64,000 nt of DNA from an uncultured Cellvibrio sp. GTDB lineage: Bacteria; Pseudomonadota; Gammaproteobacteria; Pseudomonadales; Cellvibrionaceae. The translations under genes were made by a program, and so were the position numbers. The notes beneath the pieces are model-generated. The model was not told the origin of the DNA and did no database searches. It saw only the letters and a program-made list of their open reading frames with translations. Every line of letters starts with the position of its first letter. Within the stretch, counting starts at the first letter, position 1. This document shows, one piece after another, positions 29,301 to 37,106 of this stretch. Where the stretch lies: positions 1-64,000 of the forward strand of contig CAMLOU010000002.1 in assembly GCA_946481735.1 (NCBI GenBank), written 5' to 3'.

Positions 29301-29709
29301 CAGGGTCTGCCTGAATGCCACGGGCAAGCAGGGCGAATTTGTGGGCGGCGTTCGTTATCGCGCCTGGCAACCGCCCTCGGCATTGCACCCCACCATCGGT
29401 ATCCATTCACCGCTGACCTTTGATCTGATCGATACCTGGAATGGCAAAAGCATCGGCGGTTGTTCCTATCATGTCAGCCACCCCGGCGGACGCAGTTATG
29501 ATCGTTTTCCGGTCAATGCCAACGAAGCGGAATCCCGGCGCGGCAACCGGTTCTTTGACTTTGGCCATACACCGGGTCCCCTGCCGACCACGCCAGCGGG
29601 CAAGATTCTGCGGGAGTTTTTTGAACACAAACACCCGCCGCGCCCGATGGCCCCGCCGCCGGAGGAACCAGCCGATGAATACCCGTACACGCTGGATTTG
29701 CGCCGCTGA
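26350..29709 (+). CDS. Transglutaminase-DUF2126 fusion (putative amidoligase)
   Basis: Encodes 1119 residues from the ATG at 26350 (MAIRVAIHHQTEYAFDRL), preceded by AAGGGA. Residues about 1-300 form a bacterial transglutaminase-like module: an N-terminal beta domain and a papain-like core with the triad Cys189 (KGSCRDTAW), His238 (DLHAWAEV) and Asp254 (GLDPTSG). Residues about 330-1119 are DUF2126/COG4196, starting near LTTGGEPTFVSIDDME and containing GTGGGNHVTFGGPTPADSPF. DUF2126 has been proposed to be an amidoligase related to glutamine synthetase folds. The gene is followed by the ATP-grasp/alpha-E gene on the same strand. The chemistry and substrate are unknown. Confidence 0.9.
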   Translation: MAIRVAIHHQTEYAFDRLTTLFPHVLRLRPAPHSRTRIHSYSLKVEPAEHFINWQQDPFGNFQARLVFPEPTTHLKFTVEVIADMTSINPFDFFVEDYAEFYPFAYDEQLRRELVPYLEVTESGPKLTALREEIYDQLTAKARVETPWHINDFLVAVNQRLQQDIGYGVRLEPGIQTCEETLTLAKGSCRDTAWLLVQLMRHLGLAARFASGYLVQLTADIKALDGPSGPEQDFTDLHAWAEVFIPGAGWIGLDPTSGLLTAEGHIPLACTPDPISAAPVTGATSKCEVTFSYHNEVFRILEDPRVTKPYTEEQWATINALGALIDQKLEQQDVRLTTGGEPTFVSIDDMESAQWNTEALGADKLKLAKDLLLRMRKTFAPGSLLHYGQGKWYPGEEIPRWALGCFWRTDGQPLWRDDRYLARVDKDYGVDYQGARQFADAFCARIGVNPEHLMPAYEDTLYYLWTEQQLPPDVDPTKANLKDSLERRRLARLLTRGLNIATGFVLPIEWHFPQQRWITGRWQLRTEHLLLIPGDSPLGLRLPLGSVESPQHDDDRYQPEADPLAERPPLANAGQAYVKTGGATAGERRFNNSLEAGYAIRTALCFEPREGRLHVFMPPLTYLEHYVALIEAIEDTASALNLPVVIEGYEPPKDYRLKKFLITPDPGVIEVNIHPVANWPELVANTEALYEDARQARLATEKFMLDGRHSGTGGGNHVTFGGPTPADSPFLRRPDLLRSLVTFWQHHPGLSYLFSGLFVGPTSQSPRVDEGRDEALYELEIAFKHMPDGIVEQPWLVDRLMRNLLIDITGNTHRAEFCIDKLYAPGTASGRQGLLEFRGFEMPPHARMSLVQILLLRALISRFWEKPYHQPLVRWGTLLHDKFMLPHYVWEDLRDVVNDLNEQGYPFQLEWLAAFEEFRFPHYGRVQLDDIAIELRWAIEPWHVLGEEVTSFGTARYVDSSVERLQVKVTGLTPGRYLLACNGRRVCLNATGKQGEFVGGVRYRAWQPPSALHPTIGIHSPLTFDLIDTWNGKSIGGCSYHVSHPGGRSYDRFPVNANEAESRRGNRFFDFGHTPGPLPTTPAGKILREFFEHKHPPRPMAPPPEEPADEYPYTLDLRR

Positions 29710-29930
29710 CCGCCGCAGTGCTCTGTGGGGTAGCGCGCGCTGGTATGAGGGTTTTGACCGCAGGGCCGAATCTGTTTGCCGGCCCCGGGTCGAATCGCTA
29801 CGGATTGTGCGGAAGCTATTAGGCAAGCTCCGATTAACGTGCCACAATCCTCCGCACCAGATGTATAAAAAGCATACAATGCGATATTTAACGCCACACC
29901 CAGGCAAGCCGTATCCAGGTCACGCATTCG

Positions 29931-32471
29931 ATGAATCCATCCGAGCCGATGAAAGCTGTCCCACGCAGCCTTGATTACCCCTTCCTCAACCAGGGGGTAG
30001 ACGAAGCCTTTTCACCCGATGGCGAGATCCGCGCCCATTGGCGCTACCTGCTGGAGAGCATGCAAACCCTCGGCCTCGACGGCATTGAAGAGCGGCAAAT
30101 CAAAGCCCAACGTATCCTGCGCGACGATGGCGCGACCTATAAGGTTTACAACGACCCTGCCCACAACCAGAGCTGGCAACTCAACCCCATCCCCCTGTTG
30201 ATCGACAGTGAAGCCTGGAGCCAGGTGGAAAGTGCGTTAGTGGAGCGGGCTGAATTATTTAACCTGATTCTGGATGATGTGTACGGGCCGCGTTCCCTGA
30301 TCAAACAGCGCGTCATTCCGCCGGAGCTGCTGTACGCCCACGCTGGCTTCCTGCGGGCATGCAATGGCCTGAAACTGAAAGGCGAACAACAGTTGATCCT
30401 GCACGGCGTGGATCTGGTCCGTGGGCCTGACGGCGTCATGAAGGTGATGGCAGACCGGACCCAGGCGCCCTCCGGTGCCGGTTATGCGTTAGAAAATCGC
30501 ACGGTGATGAGCCGCGTGTTTCCCAGCCTGTTCCGTGACAGCCACGTTCATCGCCTCTCGTTATTTTTTGCCCGCCTGCGCCAGAAATTGCAGGATCTCA
30601 ACCCCAACGGCGGCATTGCCCGCATCGTTGTGTTGACGCCCGGCGCCTACAACGAAACCTATTTTGAACACGCTTACCTCGCCAACTATCTCGGATTCAA
30701 TCTGGTTCAGGGCAGGGACCTGACCGTGCGCGACGGTTATGTGTGGATGAAATCCCTGGACGGCTTAAAGCGTGTGGATGTGATCCTGCGCCGCGTCGAC
30801 GATGTGTATTGCGATCCGGTGGAATTAAAAGGCGATTCCCAATTGGGTGTGCCCGGCTTACTGGACGCCGCGCGTATGGGCAATGTGGCCATCGCTAATC
30901 CGCTCGGCTCAAGCGTGCTGGAAAATCCGGCATGGCTGCGTTACCTGCCTGCGATTTCCCGCCATTTATTGGGCCGTGATCTGCAAATGGAGTCAGTCAA
31001 CACCTGGTGGTGCGGCAACCCCGAGGAACTGGATTACGTGTGCGACAACCTGCACAACCTGTTGATTAAACCCACCTATCGGCGGCCAGGATTGTATGAA
31101 GTCTACGGCGCTGAACTGGATAAGAAAAAATTGCAGGCGTGGAAAAACCGCCTCCGCAAAAATCCGCTGCAATACGTGGCCCAGGAATATATTCCCTGCG
31201 CCTATACGCCCACCTGGCATCAGGGAGCCATCCAGCCGCGCGCTACTATCCTGCGCACCTTTGCGGTGGCCAGCGAGTCTTCTTACGCGGTATTGCCCGG
31301 CGGTTTGACGCGGGTCAATCTCGACACCACTGAAAAAATTATTTCCAACCAGCGCGGCTCAGTGTCCAAAGATACCTGGGTGCTGGCCACGGAACCGGAA
31401 AAACTGGTTAGCTTGCGCAGCAGCGAAAAATACCAGCCCCAGGAAATCACCAGCGAGCTGCCCAGCCGGGTGGTGGAAAATCTATTCTGGATGGGCCGCT
31501 ATGCCGAACGGGCGGAATCCGCGTTGCGTTTACTGCGCACGGTATTTATGCAATTGAATAAATCGGAAAGCCTGCCCGATCCTGTTTATCGTTCATTGCT
31601 GAGCGCCGTGACTCACGTAACTTACACCTACCCCGGCTTTGCGGCTGAAAATCCCACGTTGTTCGGCGATCCGGAGCCGGAGATGTTGTCGATCCTGCTC
31701 GACATGAATCGCGCGGGCAGTGTCGCCCACAGTTTAACGGCGATGATCAACGCGGCGGAGCAAGTCAAGGAGCAACTCTCCAGTGATACCCAGCGGGTCA
31801 TCAACGATATCGGCGATGAATTGCAAACGCTCAATGACGCATTGACACCCGGCGCGCTCTCCGCCCCGGAAGAAGCTCTTGATCCACTGGTTACTACCCT
31901 GCTGGCGCTCGCTGGTTTGATCCACGAAAGTATGCTGCGCGGCCACGGTTGGCACTTCATCGAGATGGGTCGCCGTATGGAACGCGCCTTGCAGAGCATC
32001 AGTTTATTGCGCGCGCTGCTGGTACCGAAATTTGATCCTTCAGCGCAAGACCTCCTGATTGAATCCGCCTTGCAGTGCGGCGAAGCGCTGATTCCCTATC
32101 GCCGGCGTTACCAGAACGGCATCACCATGGAAAATGGACTGGAGATGCTGGTGCTTAACAGCAACAATCCCCGTTCGTTGCTTTATCAACTGGAACAACT
32201 GGAATACCATTTTGCGGAGTTACCCAACACCCACGGCCTACTGACCCGGGAACGCAAATTATTACTCGAAGCCACTACCGCCCTGAAATTAAGTGACGTG
32301 ACCCAGTTGACTGACAGCAACGGGGCCATTCGCCAACCATTGGATCAGTTGCTGGCGCGCGTTCATTACCTGGTCGGCGCCGCCGGTAAAGAAATCAGCC
32401 AGCGCTATTTTGATCATGCGCAAAGTCCGCAACTCCTGGTAAAAAATACGGAATGGCAGGACCACCTGTGA
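29931..32471 (+). CDS. Circularly permuted ATP-grasp / alpha-E fusion protein
   Basis: Encodes 846 residues. About 70-490 is the circularly permuted ATP-grasp type 2 domain (COG2308/DUF407), with NLILDDVYGPR, VMADRTQAPSGAGYALENR and LPGGLTRV segments. From about 507 (ELPSRVVENLFWMGRYAERAE) to the end is the all-helical alpha-E domain (COG2307). In many genomes these are two separate genes; here they are one chain. ATP-grasp enzymes usually join a carboxylate to an amine, so a ligase role is predicted but the substrates are unknown. The stop overlaps the next gene's GTG start. ATG at 29931 is used; an ATG at 29949 is also possible. Confidence 0.9.
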   Translation: MNPSEPMKAVPRSLDYPFLNQGVDEAFSPDGEIRAHWRYLLESMQTLGLDGIEERQIKAQRILRDDGATYKVYNDPAHNQSWQLNPIPLLIDSEAWSQVESALVERAELFNLILDDVYGPRSLIKQRVIPPELLYAHAGFLRACNGLKLKGEQQLILHGVDLVRGPDGVMKVMADRTQAPSGAGYALENRTVMSRVFPSLFRDSHVHRLSLFFARLRQKLQDLNPNGGIARIVVLTPGAYNETYFEHAYLANYLGFNLVQGRDLTVRDGYVWMKSLDGLKRVDVILRRVDDVYCDPVELKGDSQLGVPGLLDAARMGNVAIANPLGSSVLENPAWLRYLPAISRHLLGRDLQMESVNTWWCGNPEELDYVCDNLHNLLIKPTYRRPGLYEVYGAELDKKKLQAWKNRLRKNPLQYVAQEYIPCAYTPTWHQGAIQPRATILRTFAVASESSYAVLPGGLTRVNLDTTEKIISNQRGSVSKDTWVLATEPEKLVSLRSSEKYQPQEITSELPSRVVENLFWMGRYAERAESALRLLRTVFMQLNKSESLPDPVYRSLLSAVTHVTYTYPGFAAENPTLFGDPEPEMLSILLDMNRAGSVAHSLTAMINAAEQVKEQLSSDTQRVINDIGDELQTLNDALTPGALSAPEEALDPLVTTLLALAGLIHESMLRGHGWHFIEMGRRMERALQSISLLRALLVPKFDPSAQDLLIESALQCGEALIPYRRRYQNGITMENGLEMLVLNSNNPRSLLYQLEQLEYHFAELPNTHGLLTRERKLLLEATTALKLSDVTQLTDSNGAIRQPLDQLLARVHYLVGAAGKEISQRYFDHAQSPQLLVKNTEWQDHL

Positions 32472-33355
32472 AATTTATTGTGCGTCATGTAACTAAATAT
32501 ACCTACGAGCAACCGGTCAGCAGTTGCCACAATATCGCGTACGTGGTGCCGCGCAATACCGCAAACCAGCAGCTGGATACCATCGCTATCGCTATCTCGC
32601 CCACCGCCTCGGTCAGCCATACACGCACGGATTATTTCGGTAACCAGCTCTATCAATTTTCTATTGAGCAGGACCATGCAGAACTGGAAGTTGAAGTGAC
32701 CAGCCACATTCGCGTGGATGAAATGCCGATCAACCGCAACCTGGATTTCGGCAACACCTGCGCCTACAGCAAACAGCGGCTGCACCAGAGTGCGGACCCG
32801 GAGTGCCTCACGGCGCGCGAGTTTTTACTGGACTCGCCCATGGTCCAGCAACACCCTGACCTGGCTGAATATGCCGCGCCGCTTTTTGTGGATGACCGGC
32901 CGTTTTTGTCGGCGGTTATGGAATTAACTGAAAAAATTTACACCGAGTTTACCTACGATCCCGGCTTCTCCGATGTCGCCACGCCCTTGAGCGATGTATT
33001 GAAACACAAGCGCGGCGTGTGCCAGGATTTTGCACATTTCGCTATCGGTTGCCTGCGTTCGCTGGGCTACCCCGCGCGTTACGTCAGCGGTTATCTGGAA
33101 ACCCTGCCCCCGCCGGGGCAGGAAAAACTCGTGGGCGCCGATGCAACCCATGCATGGTTTGCAGTTTTTTCGCCCGGCGAAGGCTGGTTTGAATTCGATC
33201 CCACCAATAACAAGATGGTGGCATGCGACCAACATATCACCACCGCCTGGGGCCGCGACTATTCCGATGTGACACCACTCAAAGGCATCATCTTTGGTGG
33301 CGGACAGCAACATACACTCTCCGTCTCTGTCGACGTCCAGCGTCTTGCCGATTAG
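32468..33355 (+). CDS. Bacterial transglutaminase-like cysteine peptidase/transferase
   Basis: Encodes 295 residues. The start is taken as GTG at 32468 (MKFIVRHVTKYTYEQPV), with AGGA six bases upstream and a 4-bp GTGA overlap with the ATP-grasp/alpha-E stop; an in-frame ATG lies 15 bp earlier. A bacterial transglutaminase N-domain is followed by the core with Cys185 (RGVCQDFAHF), His228 (ATHAWFAV) and Asp244 (FEFDPTNNK). These enzymes cleave or form amide bonds. The tight coupling means it works with the upstream predicted ligases, perhaps to remove or transfer the modification they make. No signal peptide is seen, so it is probably cytosolic. Confidence 0.92.
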   Translation: MKFIVRHVTKYTYEQPVSSCHNIAYVVPRNTANQQLDTIAIAISPTASVSHTRTDYFGNQLYQFSIEQDHAELEVEVTSHIRVDEMPINRNLDFGNTCAYSKQRLHQSADPECLTAREFLLDSPMVQQHPDLAEYAAPLFVDDRPFLSAVMELTEKIYTEFTYDPGFSDVATPLSDVLKHKRGVCQDFAHFAIGCLRSLGYPARYVSGYLETLPPPGQEKLVGADATHAWFAVFSPGEGWFEFDPTNNKMVACDQHITTAWGRDYSDVTPLKGIIFGGGQQHTLSVSVDVQRLAD

Positions 33356-33393
33356 AATCGCACTCCTGTTCCGTTGCCCTGACCGAGATGTTT

Positions 33394-34545
33394 ATGACTC
33401 ACCCACTTACCCACCTGGGCGATTTGCCTGTTGAAAATTTTCTGCGCGATTACTGGCAGAAAAAACCCTTGCTGATTCGCAACGCCCTGCCCGGTTTTGT
33501 CTCGCCCCTGGACGGCGATGAACTGGCCGGCCTGGCCCTGGAAGAAGAAGTGGAGTCGCGCCTGGTGCTGGAAAAAGGCAAGACGCCCTGGGAATTGCGC
33601 CATGGTCCCTTCGAGGAAAAAACCTTTGCCACATTACCGGAAACCCATTGGACGCTTTTGGTACAAGCCGTCGACCAATGGGTTCCAGAGGTCCATGAAC
33701 TCCTGCAACATTTTCGTTTTATTCCCAACTGGCGCCTGGATGACATCATGGTCAGCTACGCACCGGACCAAGGTAGCGTGGGCCCACATTTTGATTATTA
33801 CGATGTATTTTTATTGCAAGGCGCGGGCAAGCGTCGCTGGCGTATCGGGCAAACCTGTAATGTGCATTCCGAGCGGGTCGCGGGCACCTCGCTGAATATT
33901 CTCAAACAATTTGATACCGAAGAAGAATGGGTGCTGGAACCGGGCGACATCCTGTACATTCCGCCGGGGGTCGCTCATTGGGGTATTGCCGAGGGCGAAT
34001 GCATTACCTACTCCATCGGATTTCGTGCGCCCAGCCACGCGGATATTTTGTGCGAATTAACCCAGGACATTGCTACGCGCCTGACGAACGATCACCGTTT
34101 TAGTGATCCCGACCTGACACTGCAAACCAATCCCGGCGAGATCAGCCACACGGCCCTACAGCAACTCAAGGACATTCTGCTGGCGCAGCTGACCGATGAA
34201 AACCTCGCTCACTGGTTTGGCAAGCACATGACCGAACGGAAATACGCCGAAGACATGGAACACGATGACGCCATCGAAGCCGACGACTGGCAAGCCGCCA
34301 TGCGCGACGATAATCTCCTGCTCTGGCGCCACCCCGCGGCACGCTTTGCCTACCATGCATTGCCGAATAAAACCTTATTGTTTGTTGATGGCCAGGCCTT
34401 CAACTGCTCGCGCGATCTGGCTGAAACCCTGTGCCAGGTAACCGAGATCGACTGGGCCACACTGGAACCTTTACTTAAGGATCCGCTCAATCTTCCCGTG
34501 CTCAATGCATTGATTCATCAGGAAAGCCTGTTACTGGATGAATAA
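33394..34545 (+). CDS. roxA: Cupin/JmjC-type ribosomal protein oxygenase (RoxA/YcfD-like)
   Basis: Encodes 383 residues from the ATG at 33394; an ATG two codons earlier is also possible. The JmjC fold is evident, with the Fe(II)-binding HxD as H132-F-D134 (GPHFDYYDVFLLQG) and the distal His at H195 (IPPGVAHWG). YcfD/RoxA of E. coli hydroxylates an Arg of ribosomal protein L16 using 2-oxoglutarate and oxygen, and the length and motifs here match that group. It overlaps the following GNAT gene by 8 bp, suggesting one transcript of three genes. Confidence 0.88.
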   Translation: MTHPLTHLGDLPVENFLRDYWQKKPLLIRNALPGFVSPLDGDELAGLALEEEVESRLVLEKGKTPWELRHGPFEEKTFATLPETHWTLLVQAVDQWVPEVHELLQHFRFIPNWRLDDIMVSYAPDQGSVGPHFDYYDVFLLQGAGKRRWRIGQTCNVHSERVAGTSLNILKQFDTEEEWVLEPGDILYIPPGVAHWGIAEGECITYSIGFRAPSHADILCELTQDIATRLTNDHRFSDPDLTLQTNPGEISHTALQQLKDILLAQLTDENLAHWFGKHMTERKYAEDMEHDDAIEADDWQAAMRDDNLLLWRHPAARFAYHALPNKTLLFVDGQAFNCSRDLAETLCQVTEIDWATLEPLLKDPLNLPVLNALIHQESLLLDE

Positions 34546-35017
34546 CCTTGCCTGTCACCATCAGCAGGTAAGCTGGCCAGCAGCGCAGCAAGCGCTGCGC
34601 GACATTCGCACGCGTGTGTTTATGGATGAGCAACACGTTTCTGCGCAAGATGAATGGGATGGGCTGGATGAAACGGCCGTGCATTTTCTGACCCATCAGG
34701 CTGACGGCAAGGCGATCGCGACAGCACGTGTGCTGGTAGAAACTGATACACAAGGAAGGCCCCAGTATCACATTGGGCGAGTGGCCGTATTAAAAGCCTA
34801 TCGCGGTCAAGGCGTCGGCCGCAAATTAATGACTTATGTAATGGACTGGTGCCTTCACCAATCCCCCGGCGCCCGTTTATATCTGCATGCACAAACAGCG
34901 CGTATGGCGTTTTATCAACACCTCGGTTTTGTGCCCCAGGGCACAGAGTTTATGGATGCCGGCATTCCCCACATCACGATGTGGTACGGTCGCGTCCATC
35001 AGGAGCCTTTACCATGA
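34538..35017 (+). CDS. GNAT-family N-acetyltransferase (ElaA-like)
   Basis: Encodes 159 residues. The acetyl-CoA binding motif A is visible as RVAVLKAYRGQGVGRKLM, and the C-terminal part has ARMAFYQHLGFVPQG, typical of GNAT enzymes. N-terminal residues IRTRVFMDEQHVSAQDEWDGLDE are typical of the ElaA/YjcF subgroup, often found in gammaproteobacteria beside a small partner gene. The acceptor substrate is unknown. Its ATG overlaps the roxA stop and its stop overlaps the next ATG (ATGA), so the three genes are translationally coupled. Confidence 0.88.
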   Translation: MNNLACHHQQVSWPAAQQALRDIRTRVFMDEQHVSAQDEWDGLDETAVHFLTHQADGKAIATARVLVETDTQGRPQYHIGRVAVLKAYRGQGVGRKLMTYVMDWCLHQSPGARLYLHAQTARMAFYQHLGFVPQGTEFMDAGIPHITMWYGRVHQEPLP

Positions 35018-35514
35018 GCCAGGTTTCTTCCGTCAGCGATCAATTAATTTTGCTGGAAAATTGTGCGGACTTTCAGCAACACGCCCTGGGTCTGGCGAAA
35101 GATGCCCGCCGCCATATCGCCGTCCTCAGTACCGACCTGGATTTTCCACTTTACGACCAAGACGAATTTGTCAGCGCGCTCTCGCAATTGGTACGCGGCA
35201 GCCGCTTCGCTCAAATACAACTGCTGGTTAAAAACACGAAGCCGTTAATTGAACGGGGCCACAAGCTGGCACGTTTGTCCCAACGATTATCCAGCAAGGT
35301 GTTGTTACGTAAATTAACCCTCCAGCCGGAAAATACCGATATGGGTTTTATGCTGCGCGATAACGACGGCTTGCTGTTCAAGAACGATGATCTGGTCTAC
35401 CGCGGCTTCGCCAATTATGCAGCCGCTGTTGAAGTTAAACGCCTGCGCGAAACCTTTGATTATCTGTGGCAGTACGCCGAACCCGAAGCTGATCTTCAAC
35501 AACTGCATATTTGA
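35014..35514 (+). CDS. Conserved hypothetical protein coupled to the GNAT gene
   Basis: Encodes 166 residues from the ATG at 35014, with AGGAG ten bases upstream. It has no signal peptide or membrane span. The sequence alternates helices and strands (HIAVLSTDLDFPLYD, FAQIQLLVKNTKPLIERGHK, GFMLRDNDGLLFKNDD), vaguely like a half phospholipase-D fold but without the HxK motif. Similar proteins are found next to ElaA-like acetyltransferases in pseudomonads and carry only a DUF label. I do not assign a function. The ATGA overlap with the acetyltransferase gene implies a shared process. Confidence 0.75.
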   Translation: MSQVSSVSDQLILLENCADFQQHALGLAKDARRHIAVLSTDLDFPLYDQDEFVSALSQLVRGSRFAQIQLLVKNTKPLIERGHKLARLSQRLSSKVLLRKLTLQPENTDMGFMLRDNDGLLFKNDDLVYRGFANYAAAVEVKRLRETFDYLWQYAEPEADLQQLHI

Positions 35515-35558
35515 TGGCCAAAAACCGTGTTTTTTTCGGGAAAAACGCTACTTTTTTG

Positions 35559-35586
35559 TTGCCGATTCAATTTTTATACTATATAT
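35559..35586 (+). promoter_or_regulatory. Candidate promoter of the HU/H1-like gene
   Basis: TTGCCG (35559-35564), 16 bp, TATATA (35581-35586) within a very AT-rich patch containing TATACTATATATATA. The distance to the ATG (about 170 bp) would leave a long leader. The AT-rich tract itself may be a nucleoid-protein binding region. Confidence 0.35.
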
Positions 35587-35756
35587 ATAGCGTCAACCTT
35601 TGTGGTGGGCGATTTAAGCCTATAAAAACAGGGTTTTTTGAAGACGCCGTCAACAAAACTTTCTGTTTGAACAATGGTCAGGTATTTCGATTCAACCCTT
35701 TATTGCACACAGCCAACCCTTGTGTGTTTTACGTGAATAATTAAAAGGAAACCAAT

Positions 35757-36191
35757 ATGGCCGCTAAAAAACCAGCCGCAAAACCAGCCAAAGCTGCAGC
35801 CAAGCCCGCTGCCAAAAAAGCACCTGCCAAGGCGCCTGCTAAAAAAGTTGCTGCCAAAGCTGCTCCTGCTGTTGTGAAGCCCATCGCAGAACGTCAAAAC
35901 AAAACCCAGATGCTGACTCAAATTTCTGATGCTACTCAGTTGAGCAAGAAGCAAGTGCAGTCTGTTCTGGACGAGCTGACCAACATTATTGAAGGTCATG
36001 TTAAGAAAAAAGGTGTAGGTGAGTTTGTACTGCCTGGCCTGCTGAAGATCACCACTGTGAAGAAGCCGGCAACCAAAGCGCGCAAGGGTATTAACCCTTT
36101 CACTGGCGAAGAAGTGATGTTCAAAGCCAAACCAGCCAGCACATCCGTTAAGGTGCGCCCGCTGAAAAAACTGAAAGAAATGGCGCTTTAA
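35757..36191 (+). CDS. HU-family DNA-binding protein with histone-H1-like N-terminal tail
   Basis: Encodes 144 residues. Residues 1-42 are a low-complexity Lys/Ala/Pro tail (repeats like KPAAKPAKAAAKPAAKKAPA), resembling eukaryotic H1 or AlgP tails. Residues about 46-144 form an HU/IHF-type domain: NKTQMLTQISDATQLSKKQV, then GEFVLPGLLKI and the DNA-intercalating arm RKGINPFTGEEV, where the Pro corresponds to the HU/IHF tip. It should bind and bend DNA while the tail contacts the backbone. A strong AAAAGGA precedes the ATG, and codon use is typical of high expression. It is monocistronic, with its own terminator. Confidence 0.9.
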   Translation: MAAKKPAAKPAKAAAKPAAKKAPAKAPAKKVAAKAAPAVVKPIAERQNKTQMLTQISDATQLSKKQVQSVLDELTNIIEGHVKKKGVGEFVLPGLLKITTVKKPATKARKGINPFTGEEVMFKAKPASTSVKVRPLKKLKEMAL

Positions 36192-36214
36192 CATCAGCCT
36201 GATTTTGGTTAATA

Positions 36215-36243
36215 AAAAACCCCGCACTGCGGGGTTTTTTATT
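36215..36243 (+). terminator. Terminator of the HU/H1-like gene
   Basis: AAAAACCCCGC and GCGGGGTTTTT around a 3-base loop (36215-36240), followed by further T residues. It lies 23 bp after the stop codon and is a strong intrinsic terminator. Confidence 0.92.
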
Positions 36244-36296
36244 TGTGGTCGGTGATTCGGGTAAAGGTGCTTCGTTGTCCGCTTGCCATTATGGGC

Positions 36297-36382
36297 CTTG
36301 GTTTCGAAAACGCATGAATACATCCCTGTAGCTCCCTCAATTCATCCTTGAATTGAGGGTTTCGAAACCAAGGCCCATAATG
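36297..36382. repeat. 86-bp element with perfect 23-bp inverted arms and an inner hairpin
   Basis: The arm at 36297-36319 (starting CATTATGGGCCTTGG) is the exact reverse complement of 36360-36382. Inside, CCCTCAATTCA (36334-36344) pairs perfectly with TGAATTGAGGG (36349-36359). The remaining interior, GCATGAATACATCCCTGTAG at 36322-36341 approximately, resembles the inverted core of the element at 24997. It lies between the HU/H1 terminator and the convergent HIT gene. Confidence 0.85.
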
Positions 36383-36414
36383 ACAAACTCATATTGTGCC
36401 AAGACTCGGCTGGA

Positions 36415-36849
36415 TCACATGGACGGCCTGATAATTTCAAAGCCTTCGCCAACCAGCGCATTTTGCAAACGTTTGATGCGATCCTGCAGTTGTTCGGGCG
36501 TGTAATCCACTATATTGACCTTGCCCCAGATGGGTTGTGGCCAGGCCGGATCGTCGGAGAAACGGGCGATATGGTGAATGTGTAGTTGGCGCACCACGTT
36601 ACCCAAGGCCGCAACGTTCATCTTGTGTGCGTCGAATAAACTGGTCATGACTTCAGAGAGGCGGCAGGATTCGCGGATCAGTTGCAGTTGATCTTCTTCG
36701 CTCAGGTGGTGGATTTCGTAAACATCCTCCCGCTCGGGCACGAGGATGCACCAGGGATAGTTGGCGTCTTTGCTCAACAGCAACAGGGATAGCGTGAAGC
36801 GCCCGATGATCACAGAGTCCTGCGCGAGTCTGGGGTGAAGTTCAAACAT
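36415..36849 (-). CDS. HIT-family nucleotide-binding protein
   Basis: Encodes 144 residues from the ATG at 36847-36849 (MFELHPRLAQDSV); an ATG two codons upstream is too close to the AAAGG ribosome site. The histidine-triad region reads NVVRQLHIHHIARF, where the first triad position is Gln in place of His, as is usual in this QLHxH subgroup from Pseudomonas relatives. HIT proteins hydrolyse dinucleoside polyphosphates or nucleoside phosphoramidates; the actual substrate is unknown. It stands alone, head-to-head with proS across a 257-bp gap. Confidence 0.88.
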   Translation of the reverse strand: MFELHPRLAQDSVIIGRFTLSLLLLSKDANYPWCILVPEREDVYEIHHLSEEDQLQLIRESCRLSEVMTSLFDAHKMNVAALGNVVRQLHIHHIARFSDDPAWPQPIWGKVNIVDYTPEQLQDRIKRLQNALVGEGFEIIRPSM

Positions 36850-37106
36850 GGTCATTACCTTTTTAGCAAAGTCCGGAATCCTGCCGCCGCATAAATCGAC
36901 GGATCTGTGAAGATGCCTTCTGTACCGCGCGCATCAAGCACCGTAGAATAAGCGGCTTTGATCCCGGGTGTCACGATGATTTAAGCCGTTGTTTGTCGTT
37001 GCATGGCTTAAGACACAGGTTACCGTGCCAGGTTCGCTCCACCCTGAGATCCACTAGAAGCCATCTCACATTCCCAGTATAGCCACTGAAAAAAGAAGCC
37101 ACGTCT

